Origin: Petrolisthes cinctipes
Taxonomy: Eukaryota; Arthropoda; Malacostraca; Decapoda; Porcellanidae
Assembly: GCA_033782935.1 (NCBI GenBank)
Contig: JAWQEG010001234.1
Location: forward strand, 752,501-816,500
DNA length: 64,000 bases
Reading direction: 5' to 3'
A program made the translations under genes and the position numbers. The notes below the pieces were generated by a model. It worked only from the letters and a program-made list of their open reading frames with translations, had not been told where the DNA came from and searched no databases. How positions within the stretch are numbered: position 1 is the stretch's first letter; the number at the start of each line of letters is the position of its first letter. Shown here in pieces: positions 24,063-37,561 of the stretch.

Positions 24063-25015
24063 CGAAAATTCGATATTTTGGAGTCCATGAAGCGATCTGT
24101 ACATGCATACTCAGTGCTAGAATATTTTCAAAATATAGGCCAAAAACATGCTCAAAATCGATATTTTAGGTGCCCAAAGACGATATCTCAAATTCAGGCC
24201 CAAAACACCCGAAAATGCGATATTTTGGGGTCCCAGAAGCAATCTGTACTTGCCTACTACGTGTTAGAGTTTTTTCAAAATACAGGCCCAAAACATACTG
24301 AAAATCGATCTTTTAGGTGCCCAAAAGTCGATATGTGCATGCATCTTCTGTACCCGTTTATATCTCAAATTCAGGCTCCAAACACCCGAAAATTCGATAT
24401 TTTGGGGTCCCAGAAGCGATCTGTACATGCCTACTCAGATACAGGCCCAAAACATGCTGAAAATCGATATTTTAGGTGCCCAAAGTCAATGTGTATGCAT
24501 CTTCTGCACCTGTTTATATATTAAATTCAACCTCAAAATACCCGAAAATTTGGTATTTTTGGGTCCCAGAAGCGATCTGTACATGCCTACTCAGTGCTAG
24601 AATGTTTTCAAAATATACGCTCAAAACATGCTAAAAATCGATATTTTAGGTGCCCAAAGTCGATATCTCAAATTCAGGCCCAAAACACCCAAAAATTCGA
24701 AATATTTTGGGGTCCCAGAAGCGATCTGTACTTGCCTACTCCGTGTTAGAGCATTTTCAAAATACAGGCCCAAAACATACTGAAAATCGATCTTTTAGGT
24801 GCCCAAAAGTCGATATGTGCATGCATCTTCCGTACCCGTTTATATCTCAAATTCAGGCTCAAAACACCCGAAAATTCGATAATTTGGGGTCCCAGAAGTG
24901 ATCTGTACAAGCCTACTTAGTGCTAGAATATTTTCAAAATATAGGCCCAAAACATGCTAAAAATCTATATTTTAGGTACCCAAAGTCGATATCTCAAATT
25001 CATGCCCAAATCACC
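24063..25015 (+). repeat. Hexamer higher-order unit (about 951 bp), copy a
   Basis: One period of the six-monomer unit D-S-L-S-S-L, here 953 bp because of small insertions such as TTCGAAATATTTTGG near 24,700. Markers are TGGAGTCCATGAAGCG, GGCCAAAAACATGCTC, GCCTACTACGTGTTAGAG and GAAAATTTGGTATTTTTGG. Confidence 0.9.
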
Positions 25016-25967
25016 CGAAAATTCGATATTTTGGAGTCCATGAAGCGATCTGTACATGCATACTCAGTGCTAGAATATTTTCAAAATATAGGCCAAAAAC
25101 ATGCTCAAAATCGATATTTTAGGTGCCCAAAGACGATATCTCAAATTCAGGCCCAAAACACCCGAAAATTCGATATTTTGGGGTCCCAGAAGCAATCTGT
25201 ACTTGCCTACTACGTGTTAGAGTTTTTTTCAAAATACAGGCCCAAAACAAACTGAAAATCGATCTTTTAGGTGCCCAAAAGTCGATATGTGCATGCATCT
25301 TCTGTACCCGTTTATATCTCAAATTCAGGCTCCAAACACCCGAAAATTCGATATTTTGGGGTCCCAGAAGCGATCTGTACATGCCTACTCAGATACAGGC
25401 CCAAAACATGCTGAAAATCGATATTTTAGGTGCCCAAAGTCAATGTGTATGCATCTTCTGCACCTGTTTATATATTAAATACAACCTCAAAATACCCGAA
25501 AATTTGGTATTTTTGGGTCCCAGAAGCGATCTGTACATGCCTACTCAGTGCTAGAATGTTTTCAAAATATATGCTCAAAACATGCTAAAAATCGATATTT
25601 TAGGTGCCCAAAGTCGATATCTCAAATTCAGGCCCAAAACACCCAAAAATTCGATATTTTGGGGTCCCAGAAGCGATCTGTACTTGCCTACTCCGTGTTA
25701 GAGCATTTTCAAAATACAGGCCCAAAACATACTGAAAATCGATCTTTTAGGTGCACAAAAGTCGATATGTGCATGCATCTTCCGTACCCGTTTATATCTC
25801 AAATTCAGGCTCAAAACACCCGAAAATTCGATAATTTGGGGTCCCAGAAGTGATCTGTACAAGCCTACTTAGTGCTAGAATATTTTCAAAATATAGGCCC
25901 AAAACATGCTAAAAATCTATATTTTAGGTGCCCAAAGTCGATATCTCAAATTCATGCCCAAATCACC
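25016..25967 (+). repeat. Hexamer higher-order unit, copy b
   Basis: Directly follows copy a with the same private markers. It is 952 bp, with one extra T in GAGTTTTTTTCAAAATAC near 25,222. It is so close to copy a that recent tandem duplication is the simplest reading. Confidence 0.9.
25341..25496 (+). repeat. Type D monomer, 156 bp (exemplar)
   Basis: The CTCAG of CTCAGTGCTAG is joined directly to ATACAGGCCC, removing 18 bp that hold most of the central palindrome. Two further bases are missing in TCAATGTGTATG, giving 156 bp. The 29-bp segment absent from S is intact here. Members occur near 1.56, 7.34, 9.73, 11.47, 13.39, 15.31, 16.12, 17.86, 20.41, 24.43, 25.39, 27.27, 33.13, 33.76, 34.85, 35.48, 36.29, 37.23, 38.36, 39.96, 42.23, 43.74, 44.72, 46.73 and 50.99 kb. 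Reversed members lie near 53.34, 53.85, 54.69, 55.02 and 57.24 kb. Confidence 0.93.
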
Positions 25968-26888
25968 CGAAAATTCGATATTTTAGGGTCCATGAAGCGA
26001 TCTGTACATGCCTACTCAGTGCTAGAATATTTTCAAAATATAGGCTTAAAACATGCTCAAAATCGATATTTTAGGTGCCCAAAGACGATATCTCAAATTC
26101 AGGCCCAAAACACCCGAAAATTCGATATTTTGGGGTCCCAGAAGTGATCTGTACAAGTCTACTTAGTGCTAGAATATTTTAAAAATATAGGCCCAAAACA
26201 TGCTAAAAATCTATATTTTAGGTGCCCAAAGTCGATATCTCAACTTCATGCCCAAATCACCCGAAAATTCGATATTTTGGGGTCCCTGAAGCGATCTGTA
26301 CCTGCCTACTCAGTGCTAGAATATTTTCAAAATATAGGCCCAAAACATGCTCAAAATCGATATTATAGGTGCCCAAAGACGATATCTCAAATTCAGGCCC
26401 AAAACACCCGAAAATTCGATATTTTGGGATCCCAGAAGCGATCTGTACTTGCCTACTCCGTATTAGAGTATTTTCAAAATACAGGCCCAAAACATACTGA
26501 AAATCGATCTTTTAGGTGCCCAAAAGTCGATATGTGCATGCACCTTCTGTACCTGTTTATATCTCAAATTAAGGCTCCAAACACCCGAAAATTCGATATT
26601 TTGGGGTCCCAGAAGCGATCTGTACATGCCTACTCTGATACAGGCCCAAAACATGCTGAAAATCGATATTTTAGGTGCCCAAAGTCAATGTGTATGCATC
26701 TTCTGTACCCGTTTATATCTCAAATTCAGGCTCAAAACACCCGAAAATTCGAGATATTGGGGTCCCAGAAGTGATCTGTACAAGCCTACGTAGTGCTAGA
26801 ATATTTTCAAAATATAGGCCCAAAACATGCTAAAAATCTATATTTTAGGTGCCCAAAGTCGATATCTCAAATTCATGCCCAAATCACC

Positions 26889-27839
26889 CGAAAATTCGAT
26901 ATTTTGGAGTCCATGAAGCGATCTGTACATGCCTACTCAGTGCTAGAATATTTTCAAAATATAGGCCAAAAACATGCTCAAAATCGATATTTTAGGTGCC
27001 CAAAGACGATATCTCAAATTCAGGCCCAAAACACCCGAAAATTCGATATTTTGGGGTCCCAGAAGCAGTCTGTACTTGCCTACTACGTGTTAGAGTTTTT
27101 TCAAAATACAGGCCAAAAATATACTGAAAATCGATCTTTTAGGTGCCCAAAAGTCGATATGTGCATGCATCTTCTGTACCCGTTTATATCTCAAATTCAG
27201 GCTCCAAACACCCGAAAATTCGATATTTTGGGGTCCCAGAAGCGATTTGTACATGCCTACTCAGATACAGGCCCAAAACATGCTGAAAATCGATATTTTA
27301 GGTGCCCAAAGTCAATGTGTATGCATCTTCTGCACCTGTTTATATATTAAATTCAACCTCAAAATACCCGAAAATTTGGTATTTTTGGGTCCCAGAAGCG
27401 ATCTGTACATGCCTACTCAGTGCTAGAATGTTTTCAAAATATACGCTCAAAACATGCTAAAAATCGATATTTTAGGTGCCCAAAGTCGATATCTCAAATT
27501 CATGCCCAAAACACCCATAAATTCGATATTTTGGGGTCCCAGAAGCGATCTGTACTTGCCTACTCCGTGTTAGAGCATTTTCAAAATACAGGCCCAAAAC
27601 ATACTGAAAATCGATCTTTTAGGTGCCCAAAAGTCGATATGTGCATGCATATTCCGTACACGTTTATATCTCAAATTCAGGCTCAAAACACCCGAAAATT
27701 CGATAATTTGGGGTCCCAGAAGTAATCTGTACAAGCCTACTTAGTGCTAGAATATTTTCAAAATATAGGCCCAAAACATGCTAAAAATCTATATTTTAGG
27801 TGCCCAAAGTCGATATCTCAAATTCATGCCCAAATCACC
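26889..27839 (+). repeat. Hexamer higher-order unit, copy c (951 bp)
   Basis: Exactly 951 bp = 156 + 3x147 + 2x177. It carries the same markers as copies a and b (TGGAGTCCATG, CTACTACGTGTTAG, AATTTGGTATTTTTGG), with extra substitutions such as AGCAGTCTG. It is separated from copy b by a 921-bp variant unit (25968-26888) with different markers. Confidence 0.9.
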
Positions 27840-30800
27840 CGAAAATTCGATATTTTGGGGTCCATGAAGCGATCTGTACATGCCTACTCAGTGCTAGAAT
27901 ATTTTCAAAATATAGGCCCAAAACATGCTCAAAATCGATATTTTAGGTGCCCAAAGACGATATCTCGAATTCAGGCCCAAAACGCCCGAAAATTCGATAT
28001 TTTGGGGTCCCAGAAGCGATCTGTACTTGCCTACTCCGTGTTAGAGTATTTTCAAAACACTGGCCCAAAACATACTGAAAATCGATCTTTTAGGTGCCCA
28101 AAAGTCGATATGTGCATGCATCTTCCGTACCCGTTTAGATCTCAAATTCAGGCTCAAAACACCCGAAAATTCGATATATTGGGGTCCCAGAAGTGATCTG
28201 TACAAGCCTACGTAGTGCTAGATTATTTTCAAAATATAGGCCCAAAACATGCTAAAAATCTATATTTTAGGTGCCCAAAGTCGATATCTCAAATTCATGC
28301 CCAAATCACCCGAAAATTCGATATTTTGGGGTCCCTGAAGCGATCTGTACATGCCTACTCAGTGCTAGAATATTTTCAAAATATAGGCTTAAAACATGCT
28401 CAAAATCGATATTTTAGGTGCCCAAAGACGATATCTCAAATTCAGGCCCAAAACACCCGAAAATTCGATATTTTGGGGTCCCAGAAGTGATCTGTACAAG
28501 CCTACTTAGTGCTAGAATATTTTAAAAATATAGGCCCAAAACATGCTAAAAATCTATATTTTAGGTGCCCAAAGTCGACATCTCAAATTCATGCCCAAAT
28601 CACCCGAAAATTCGATATTTAGGGGTCCCTGAAGCGATCTGTACATGCCTACTCAGTGCTAGAATGTTTTCAAAATATACGCTCAAACCATTCTAAAAAT
28701 CGATATTTTAGGTGCCCAAAGTCGATATCTCAAATTCAGGCCCAAAACACCCAAAAATTCGATATTTTGGGGTCCCAGAAGCGATCTGTACTTGCCTACT
28801 CCGTGTTAGAGCATTTTCAAAATACAGGCCCAAAACATACTGAAAATCGATCTTTTAGGTGCCCAAAAGTCGATATGTGCATGCATATTCCGTACCCGTT
28901 TAGATCTCAAATTCAGGCTCGAAACACCCGAAAATTCGATAATTTGGGGTCCCAGAAGTGATCTGTACAAGCCTACGTAGTGCTAGATTATTTTCAAAAT
29001 ATAGGCCCAAAACATGCTAAAAATCTATATTTTAGGTGCCCAAAGTCGACATCTCAAATTCATTCCCAAATCACCCGAAAATTCGATATTTTGGGGTCCC
29101 TGAAGCGATCTGTACATGCCTACTCAGATACAGGCCCAAAACATGCTGAAAATCGATATTTTAGGTGCCCAAAGTCATTGTGTATGCATCTTCTGCACCT
29201 GTTTATATATTAAATTCAACCTCAAAATACCCGAAAATTCGGTATTTTTTGGTCCCAGAAGCGATCTGTACATGCCTAATCAGTGCTAGAATGTTTTCAA
29301 AATATACGCTCAAAACATGCTCAAAATCGATATTTTAGGTGCCCAAAGTCGATATCTCAAATTCAGGCCCAAAACACCCGAAAATTCGATATTTTGGGGT
29401 CCCAGAAGCGATCTGTACTTGCCTACTCCGTGTTAGAGCATTTTCAAAATACAGGCCCAAAATATACTGAAAATCAATCTTTTAGGTGCACAAAAGTCGA
29501 TATGTGCATGCATCTTCCGTACCCGTTTAGATCTCAAATTCAGGCTCAAAAAACCCGAAAATTCGATATATTGGGGTCCCAGAAGTGATCTGTACATGCC
29601 TACTCAGTGCTAGAATATTTTCAAAATATAGGCCCAAAACATGCTAAAAATCTATATTTTAGGTGCCCAAAGACGATATCTCAAATTCAGGCCCAAAACA
29701 CCCGAAAATTCGATATTTTGGGGTCCCAGAAGCGATCTGTACTTGCCTACTCCGTGTTAGAGTATTTTCAAAATACAGGCCCAAAACATACTGAAAATCG
29801 ATCTTTTAGGTGCCCAAAAGTCGATATGTGCATGCATCTTCTGTACCCGTTTATATCTCAAATTCAGGCTCCAAACACCAAAAAATTCGATATTTTTGGG
29901 TCCCAGAAGCGATCTGTACATGCCTACTCAGATACAAGCCCAAAACATGCTGAAAATCGATATTTTAGGTGCCCAAAGTCAATGTGTATGCAACTTCTGC
30001 ACCTGTTTATATATTAAATACAACCTCAAAATACCCGAAAATTCGATATTTTGGGGTCCCAGAAGCGATCTGTACTTGCCTACTCCGTGTTAGAGTATTT
30101 TCAAAATACAGGCCCAAAACATACTAAAAATTGATCTTTTAGGTGCACATAAGTCGATATGTGCATGCATCTTCCGTACCCGTTTATATCTCAAATTCAG
30201 GCTCAAAACACCCGAAAATTCGATATTTTGGGGTCCCAGAATTGATCTGTAAAAGCCTACTTAGTGTTAGAATATTTTCAAAATATAGGCCCAAAACATG
30301 CTAAAAATCTATATTTTAGGTGCCCAAAGTCGATATCTCAAATTCATGCCCAACCCACCCAATAATTCGATATTTTGGGGTCCCTGAAGCGATCTGTACA
30401 TGCCTACTCAGTGCTAGAATATTTTCAAAATATAGGCTTAAAACATGCTCAAAATCGATATTTTAGGTGCCCAAAGACAATATCTCAAATTCAGGCACAA
30501 AACACCCGAAAATTCGATATTATTGGGGTCCCAGAAGTGATCTGTACAAGCCTACTTAGTGCTAAAATATTTACAAAATATAGGCCCAAAACATGCTAAA
30601 TATCTATATTTTAGGTGCCCAAAGTCGATATCTCAAATTCATGCCCAAATCACCCGAAAATTCGATATTTTGGGGTCCATGAACCGATCTGTACATGCCT
30701 ACTCAGTGCTAGAATATTTTCAAAATATAGGCCCAAAACATGCTCAAAATCGATATTTTATGTGCCCAAAGACGATATCTCGAATTCAGGCCCAAAACTC

Positions 30801-33210
30801 CCGAAAATTCGATATTTTGGGGTCCCAGAAGCGATCTGTACTTGCCTACTCAGTGCTAGAATGTTTTCAAAATATAGGCTCAAAACATGCTAAAAATCGA
30901 TATTTTAAGTGTCCAAAGTCGATATGTGCATGCATCTTCTGTACCCGTTTATATCTCAAAATCAGGCTCAAAACACCCGAAAATTCAGTATTTTTGGGTC
31001 CTAGAAGCGATCTGTACATGCCTACTCCTAGTTAGAATGTATTCAAGATACAGACCCAAACATGTTAAAAATCGATATTTTAGGTGCCAAAAAGTCGATA
31101 TGTGCATGCATATTCTGTACCCGTTTATATCTCAAATTCAGGCTCAAAACACCCGAAAATTCGATATTTTGGGGTCCCAGAAGCGATCTGTACATGCCTA
31201 CTCAGTGCTAGAATATTTTCAAAATATAGGCTCAAAACATGCTCAAAATCGATATTTTAGGTGCCCAAAGTCGATATCTCAAATTCAGGCCCAAAACACC
31301 CGAAAATTCGATATTTTGGGGTCCCAGAAGCGATCTGTACATGCCTACTCCGTGTTAGAGTATTTTCAAAATACAGGCCCAAAACATGCTCAAAATCGAT
31401 ATTTTTGGTGACCAAAGTCAATATGTGTATGCATCTTCTGCACCCGTTTATATCCCAAATTCAACCTCAAAACACCCGAAAATTCGATATTTTTGGGTCC
31501 CAGAAGCGATCTGTACATGCCTACTCAGTGCTAGAATGTTTTCAAAATATAGGCTCAAAACATGCTCATAATCGATATTTTAGGTGCCCAAAGTCGATAT
31601 CTCAAATTCAGGCCGAAAACACCCGAAAATTCGATATTTTGGGGTCCCAGAAGCGATCAGTACATGCCTACTCCGTATTAGAGTATTTTCAATATACAGG
31701 CCTAAAACATACTTAAAATCATTCGTTTAGGTGCCCAAAAGTCGATATGTGAATGCATCTTCTGTACCCGTTTATATCTCAAGTTCAGGCTCTAAACACC
31801 CGAAAATTCGATATTTTGGGGTCCCAGAAGCGAGCTGTACTTGCCTACTCCGTGTTAGAGTATTTTTAAAATACAGGCTCAAAACATGCTCAAAATCGAT
31901 ATTTTTGGTGACCAAAGTCAATATGTGTATGCATCTTCTGCACCCGTTTATATCTCAAATTCAGGCTCAAAACACCCGAAAATTCGATATTTTGGGGTCC
32001 CTGAAGCGATCTGTACATGCCTACTCAGTGCTAGAATATTTTCAAAATATAGGCCCAAAACATGCTAAAAATCTATATTTTAGGTGCCCAAAGTCGATAT
32101 CTCAAATTCAGGCCCAAAACACCCGAACATTCGATATTTTGGGGCCCCAGAAGCGATCTGTACATGCCTACTCAGATACAGGCCCAAAACAAGCTGAAAA
32201 TCGATATTTTAGGTGCCCAAAGTCAATGTGTATGCATCTTCTGCACCTGTTTATATATTAAATTCAACATTAAAATACCCGAAAATTTGGTATTTTTGGG
32301 TCCCAGAAGCGATCTGTACATGCCTACTCAGTGCTAGAATGTTTTCAAAATATACGCTCAAAACATGCTAAAAATCGATATTTTAGGTGCCCAATGTCGA
32401 TATCTCAAATTCAGGCTCAAAACACCCAAAAATACGATATTTTGGGGTCCCAGAAGCGATCTGTACTTGCCTACTCCGTGTTAGAGCATTTTCAAAATAC
32501 ATGCCCAAAACATACTGAAAATCGATCTTTTAGGTGCCCAAAAGTCGATATGTGCATGCATCTTCCGTACCCTTTTAGATCTCAAATTCAGGCTCAAAAC
32601 ACCCGAAAATTCGATAATTTGGGGTCCCAGAAGTGATCTGTACAAGCCTACTTAGTGCTAGAATATTTTCAAAATATAGGCCCAAAACATGCTAAAAATC
32701 TATATTTTAGGAGCCCAAAGTCGATATCTCAAATTCATGCCCAAATCACACGAAAATTCGATATTTTGGGGTCCATGAAGCGATCTGTACATGCCTACTC
32801 AGTGCTAGAATATTTTCAAAATATAGGCCCAAAACATGCTCAAAATCGATATTTTAGGTGCCCAAAGACGATATCTCGAATTCAGGCCCAAAACACCCGA
32901 AAATTCAATATTTTGGGGTCCCAGAAGCGATCTGTACATGCCTACTCCGTGTTAGAGTATTTTCAAAATACTGGCCCAAAACATACTGAAAATCGATCTT
33001 TTAGGTGCCCAAAAGTCGATATGTGCATGCATCTTCTGTACCCGTTTATATCTCTAATTAAGGCTCCAAACACCCGAAAATTCGATATTTTGGGGTCCCA
33101 GAAGCGATCTGTACATGCCTACTCAGATACAGGCCCAAAACATGCTGAAAATCGATATTTTAGGTGCCCAAAGTCAATGTGTATGCATCTTCTGCACCTG
33201 TTTATATATT
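27840..33210 (+). repeat. Hexamer-derived domain with first M monomer
   Basis: S, L and D monomers in partly rearranged hexamers. Markers include ATAGGCTTAAAACATG, CTAGATTATTTTC and GTGCACATAAGTCG. The first M monomer and the first AAGTGTCCAAAGTCG monomer of the window appear near 30.85-31.1 kb, so composition changes here. No gene is seen. Confidence 0.8.
31301..31476 (+). repeat. Type L2 monomer, 176 bp (exemplar)
   Basis: A long monomer recognised by CGATATTTTTGGTGACC or GGTAACC, CAATATGTGTATGCATC, and ATATCCCAAATTCAACC. It lacks the extra A of type L, giving 176 bp. In the left third it occupies the first slot of the six-monomer unit, for example starting near 3723, 4540, 6470, 8720, 12380, 14300 and 18770. 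Because 176 is not a multiple of three, it shifts the spurious open reading frames. Confidence 0.9.
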
Positions 33211-34935
33211 AAATAAAACCTCAAAATACTCGAAAATTCGATATTTTGGGGTCCCAGAAGCGATCTGTACTTGCCTACTCCGTGTTAGAGTATTTTCAAA
33301 ATACAGGCCCAAAACATACTAAAAATCGATCTTTTAGGTGCACATAAGTCGATATGTGCATGCATCTTCCGTACCCGTTTATATCTCAAATTCAGGCTGA
33401 AAACACCCGAAAATTCGATATTTTGGGGTCCCAGAAGTGATCTGTACAAGCCTAGTTAGTGCTAGAATATTTTCAAAATATAGGCCCAAAACATGCTAAA
33501 AATCTATATTTTAGGTGCCTAAAGTCGATATCTCAAATTCATGCCCAAATCACCCGAAAATTCGATATTTTGGGGTCCCTGAAGCGGTCTGTACATGCCT
33601 ACTCAGTGCTAGAATATTTTCAAAATATAGGCTTAAAACATGCTCAAAATCGATATTTTAGGTGCCCAAAGACAATATCTCAAATTCAGGCCCAAAACAC
33701 CCGAAAATTCGATATTTTGGGGTCCCAGAAGCGATCTGTACATGCCTACTCAGATACAGGCCCAAAACATGCTGAAAATCGATATTTTAGGTGCCCAAAG
33801 TCAATGTGTATGCATCTTCTGCACCTGTTTATATATTAAATAAAACCTCAAAATACTCGAAAATTCGATATTTTGGGGTCCCAGAAGCGATCTGTACTTG
33901 CCTACTCCGTGTTAGAGTATTTTCAAAATACAGGCCCAAAACATACTAAAAATCGATCTTTTAGGTGCACATAAGTCGATATGTGCATGCATCTTCCGTA
34001 CCCGTTTATATCTCAAATTCAGGCTCAAAACACCCGAAAATTCGATATTTTGGGGTCCCAGAAGTGATCTGTACAAGCCTAGTTAGTGCTAGAATATTTT
34101 CAAAATATAGGCCCAAAACATGCTAAAAATCTATATTTTAGGTGCCTAAAGTCGATATCTCAAATTCATGCCCAAATCACCCGAAAATTCGATATTTTGG
34201 GGTCCCTGAAGCGATCTGTACATGCCTACTCAGTGCTAGAATATTTTCAAAATATAGGCTTAAAACATGCTCAAAATCGATATTTTAGGTGCCCAAAGAC
34301 AATATCTCAAATTCAGGCCCAAAACACCCGAAAATTCGATATTTTGGGGTCCCAGAAGTGATCTGTACAAGCCTACTTAGTGCTAGAATATTTACAAAAT
34401 ATAGGCCCAAAACATGCTAATAATCTATATTTTAGGTGCCCAAAGTCGATATCTTAAATTCATGCCCAAATCACCCGAAAATTCGATATTTTGGGGTCCA
34501 TGAACCGATCTGTACATGCCTACTCAGTGCTAGAATATTTTCAAAATATAGGCCCAAAACATGATCAAAATCGATATTTTAAGTGCCCAAAGACGATATC
34601 TCGAATTCAGGCCCAAAACACCCGAAAATTCAATATTTTTGGGTCCCAGAAGCGATCTGTACTTGCCTACTCCGTGTTAGAGTATTTTCAAAATACTGGC
34701 CAAAAACATACTGAAAATCGATCTTTTAGGTGCCCAAAAGTCGATATGTGCATGCATCTTCTGTACCCGTTTATATCTCTAATTAAGGCTCCAAACACCC
34801 GAAAATTCGATATTTTGGGGTCCCAGAAGCGATCTGTACATGCCTACTCAGATACAGGCCCAAAACATGCTGAAAATCGATATTTTAGGTGCCCAAAGTC
34901 AATGTGTATGCATCTTCTGCACCTGTTTATATATT
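33211..34935 (+). repeat. 1,725-bp unit (627 + 1,098 bp), copy 1
   Basis: The private marker AAATAAAACCTCAAAATACTCG occurs at 33211, 33838, 34936 and 35563, giving spacings of 627, 1,098 and 627 bp. These equal D+L+S+S (156+177+147+147) and D+2L+4S (156+354+588) exactly. The 627-bp unit is the hexamer with one S and one L removed. Confidence 0.92.
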
Positions 34936-36370
34936 AAATAAAACCTCAAAATACTCGAAAATTCGATATTTTGGGGTCCCAGAAGCGATCTGTACTTGCC
35001 TACTCCGTGTTAGAGTATTTTCAAAATACAGGCCCAAAACATACTAAAAATCGATCTTTTAGGTGCACATAAGTCGATATGTGCATGCATCTTCCGTACC
35101 CGTTTATATCTCAAATTCAGGCTGAAAACACCCGAAAATTCGATATTTTGGGGTCCCAGAAGTGATCTGTACAAGCCTAGTTAGTGCTAGAATATTTTCA
35201 AAATATAGGCCCAAAACATGCTAAAAATCTATATTTTAGGTGCCTAAAGTCGATATCTCAAATTCATGCCCAAATCACCCGAAAATTCGATATTTTGGGG
35301 TCCCTGAAGCGATCTGTACATGCCTACTCAGTGCTAGAATATTTTCAAAATATAGGCTTAAAACATGCTCAAAATCGATATTTTAGGTGCCCAAAGACAA
35401 TATCTCAAATTCAGGCCCAAAACACCCGAAAATTCGATATTTTGGGGTCCCAGAAGCGATCTGTACATGCCTACTCAGATACAGGCCCAAAACATGCTGA
35501 AAATCGATATTTTAGGTGCCCAAAGTCAATGTGTATGCATCTTCTGCACCTGTTTATATATTAAATAAAACCTCAAAATACTCGAAAATTCGATATTTTG
35601 GGGTCCCAGAAGCGATCTGTACTTGCCTACTCCGTGTTAGAGTATTTTCAAAATACAGGCCCAAAACATACTAAAAATCGATCTTTTAGGTGCACATAAG
35701 TCGATATGTGCATGCATCTTCCGTACCCGTTTATATCTCAAATTCAGGCTGAAAACACCCGAAAATTCGATATTTTGGGGTCCCAGAAGTGATCTGTACA
35801 AGCCTACTTAGTGATAGAATATTTACAAAATATAGGCCCAAAACATGCTAATAATCTATATTTTAGGTGCCCAAAGTCGATATCTCAAATTCATGCCCAA
35901 ATCACCCGAAAATTCGATATTTTGGGGTCCATGAAGCGATCTGTACATGCCTACTCAGTGCTAGAATATTTTCAAAATATAGGCCCAAAACATGCTCAAA
36001 ATCGATATTTTAGGTGCCCAAAGACGATATCTCGAATTCAGGCCCAAAACTCTCGAAAATTCGATATTTTGGGGTCCCAGAAGCGATCTGTACTTGCCTA
36101 CTCCGTATTAGAGTATTTTCAAAATACTGGCCCAAAACATACTGAAAATCGATCTTTTAGGTGCCCAAAAGTCGATATGTGCATGCATCTTCTGTACCCG
36201 TTTATATATCTAATTAAGGCTCCAAACACCCGAAAATTCGATATTTTGGGGTCCCAGATGCGATCTGTACATGCCTACTCAGATACAGGCCCAAAACATG
36301 CTGAAAATCGATATTTTAGGTGCCCAAAGTCAATGTGTATGCATCTTCTGCACCTGTTTATATATTAAAT
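34936..36370 (+). repeat. 1,725-bp unit, copy 2 (partial)
   Basis: Repeats copy 1 at an offset of 1,725 bp, including AAATAAAACC, GTGCACATAAG, CCTAGTTAGTGC and ATAGGCTTAAAAC. The second part carries its own substitutions (GTGATAGAATATTTAC near 35,812) and drifts away by about 36.4 kb. Confidence 0.88.
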
Positions 36371-37561
36371 TCAACCTCAAAATACCGAAAAATTCGATTT
36401 TTTTGGGTCCCAGAAGCGATCTGTACATGCCTGCTCAGTGCTAGAATGTTTTCAAAATATAGGCTCAAAACATGCTCCAAATCGATATTTTAGGTGCCCA
36501 AAGTAGATATCTCAAATTCAGGCCCAAAACACCCGAAAATTCGATATTTTGGGGTCCCAGAAGCGATCTGTACTTGCCTACTACGTGTTAGAGTATTTTC
36601 AAAATACAGGCCCAAAACATACTAAAAATCGATCTTTTAGGTGCCCAAAAGTCGATATGTGCATGCATCTTCCGTACCCGTTTATATCTCAAATTCAGGC
36701 TCAAAACACCCGAAAATTCGATATTTTGGGGTCCCAGAAGTGATTTGTACAAGCCTACTTAGTGCTAGAATATTTTCAAAATATAGGCTCAAAACATGCT
36801 AAAAATCTATATTTTAGGTGCCCAAAGTCGATATCTCAAATTCATGCCCAAATCACCCGAAAATTCGATATTTTGGGGTCCCTGAAGCGATCTGTACATG
36901 CCTACTCAGTGCTAGAATATTTTCAAAATATAGGCCCAAAACATACTCAAAATCGATATTTTAGGTGCCCAAAGACGATATCTCAAATTCAGGCCCAAAA
37001 CACCCGAAAATTCGATATTTTGTGTTCCCAGAAGTCATCTGTACTTGCCTACTCCGTGTTAGAGTATTTTCAAAATACAGGCCCAAAACATACTGAAAAT
37101 CGATCTTTTAGGTGCCCAAAAGTCGATATGTGCATGCATCTTCTGTACCCGTTTATATCTCAAATTCAGGCTCCAAACACCCGAAAATTCGATATTTTGG
37201 GGTCCCAGAAGCGATCTGTACATGCCTACTCAGATACAGGCCCTAAACATGCTGAAAATCGATATTTTAGGTGCCCAAAGTCAATGTGTATGCATCTTCT
37301 GCACCCGTTTATATATTAAATTCAACCTCAAAATACCCGAAAATTCTATATTTTTGGGTCCCAGAAGCGATCTGTACATGCCTACTCAGTGCTAGAATGT
37401 TTTCAAAATATAGGCTCAAAACATGCTAAAAATCGATATTTTAAGTGTCATAAGTCGATATGTGCAAGCATCTTCTGTACCCGTTTATATCTCAAAATCA
37501 GGCTCAAAACACCCGAAAATTCGGTATTTTTAGGTCCTAGAAGCGATCTGTACATGCCTAC

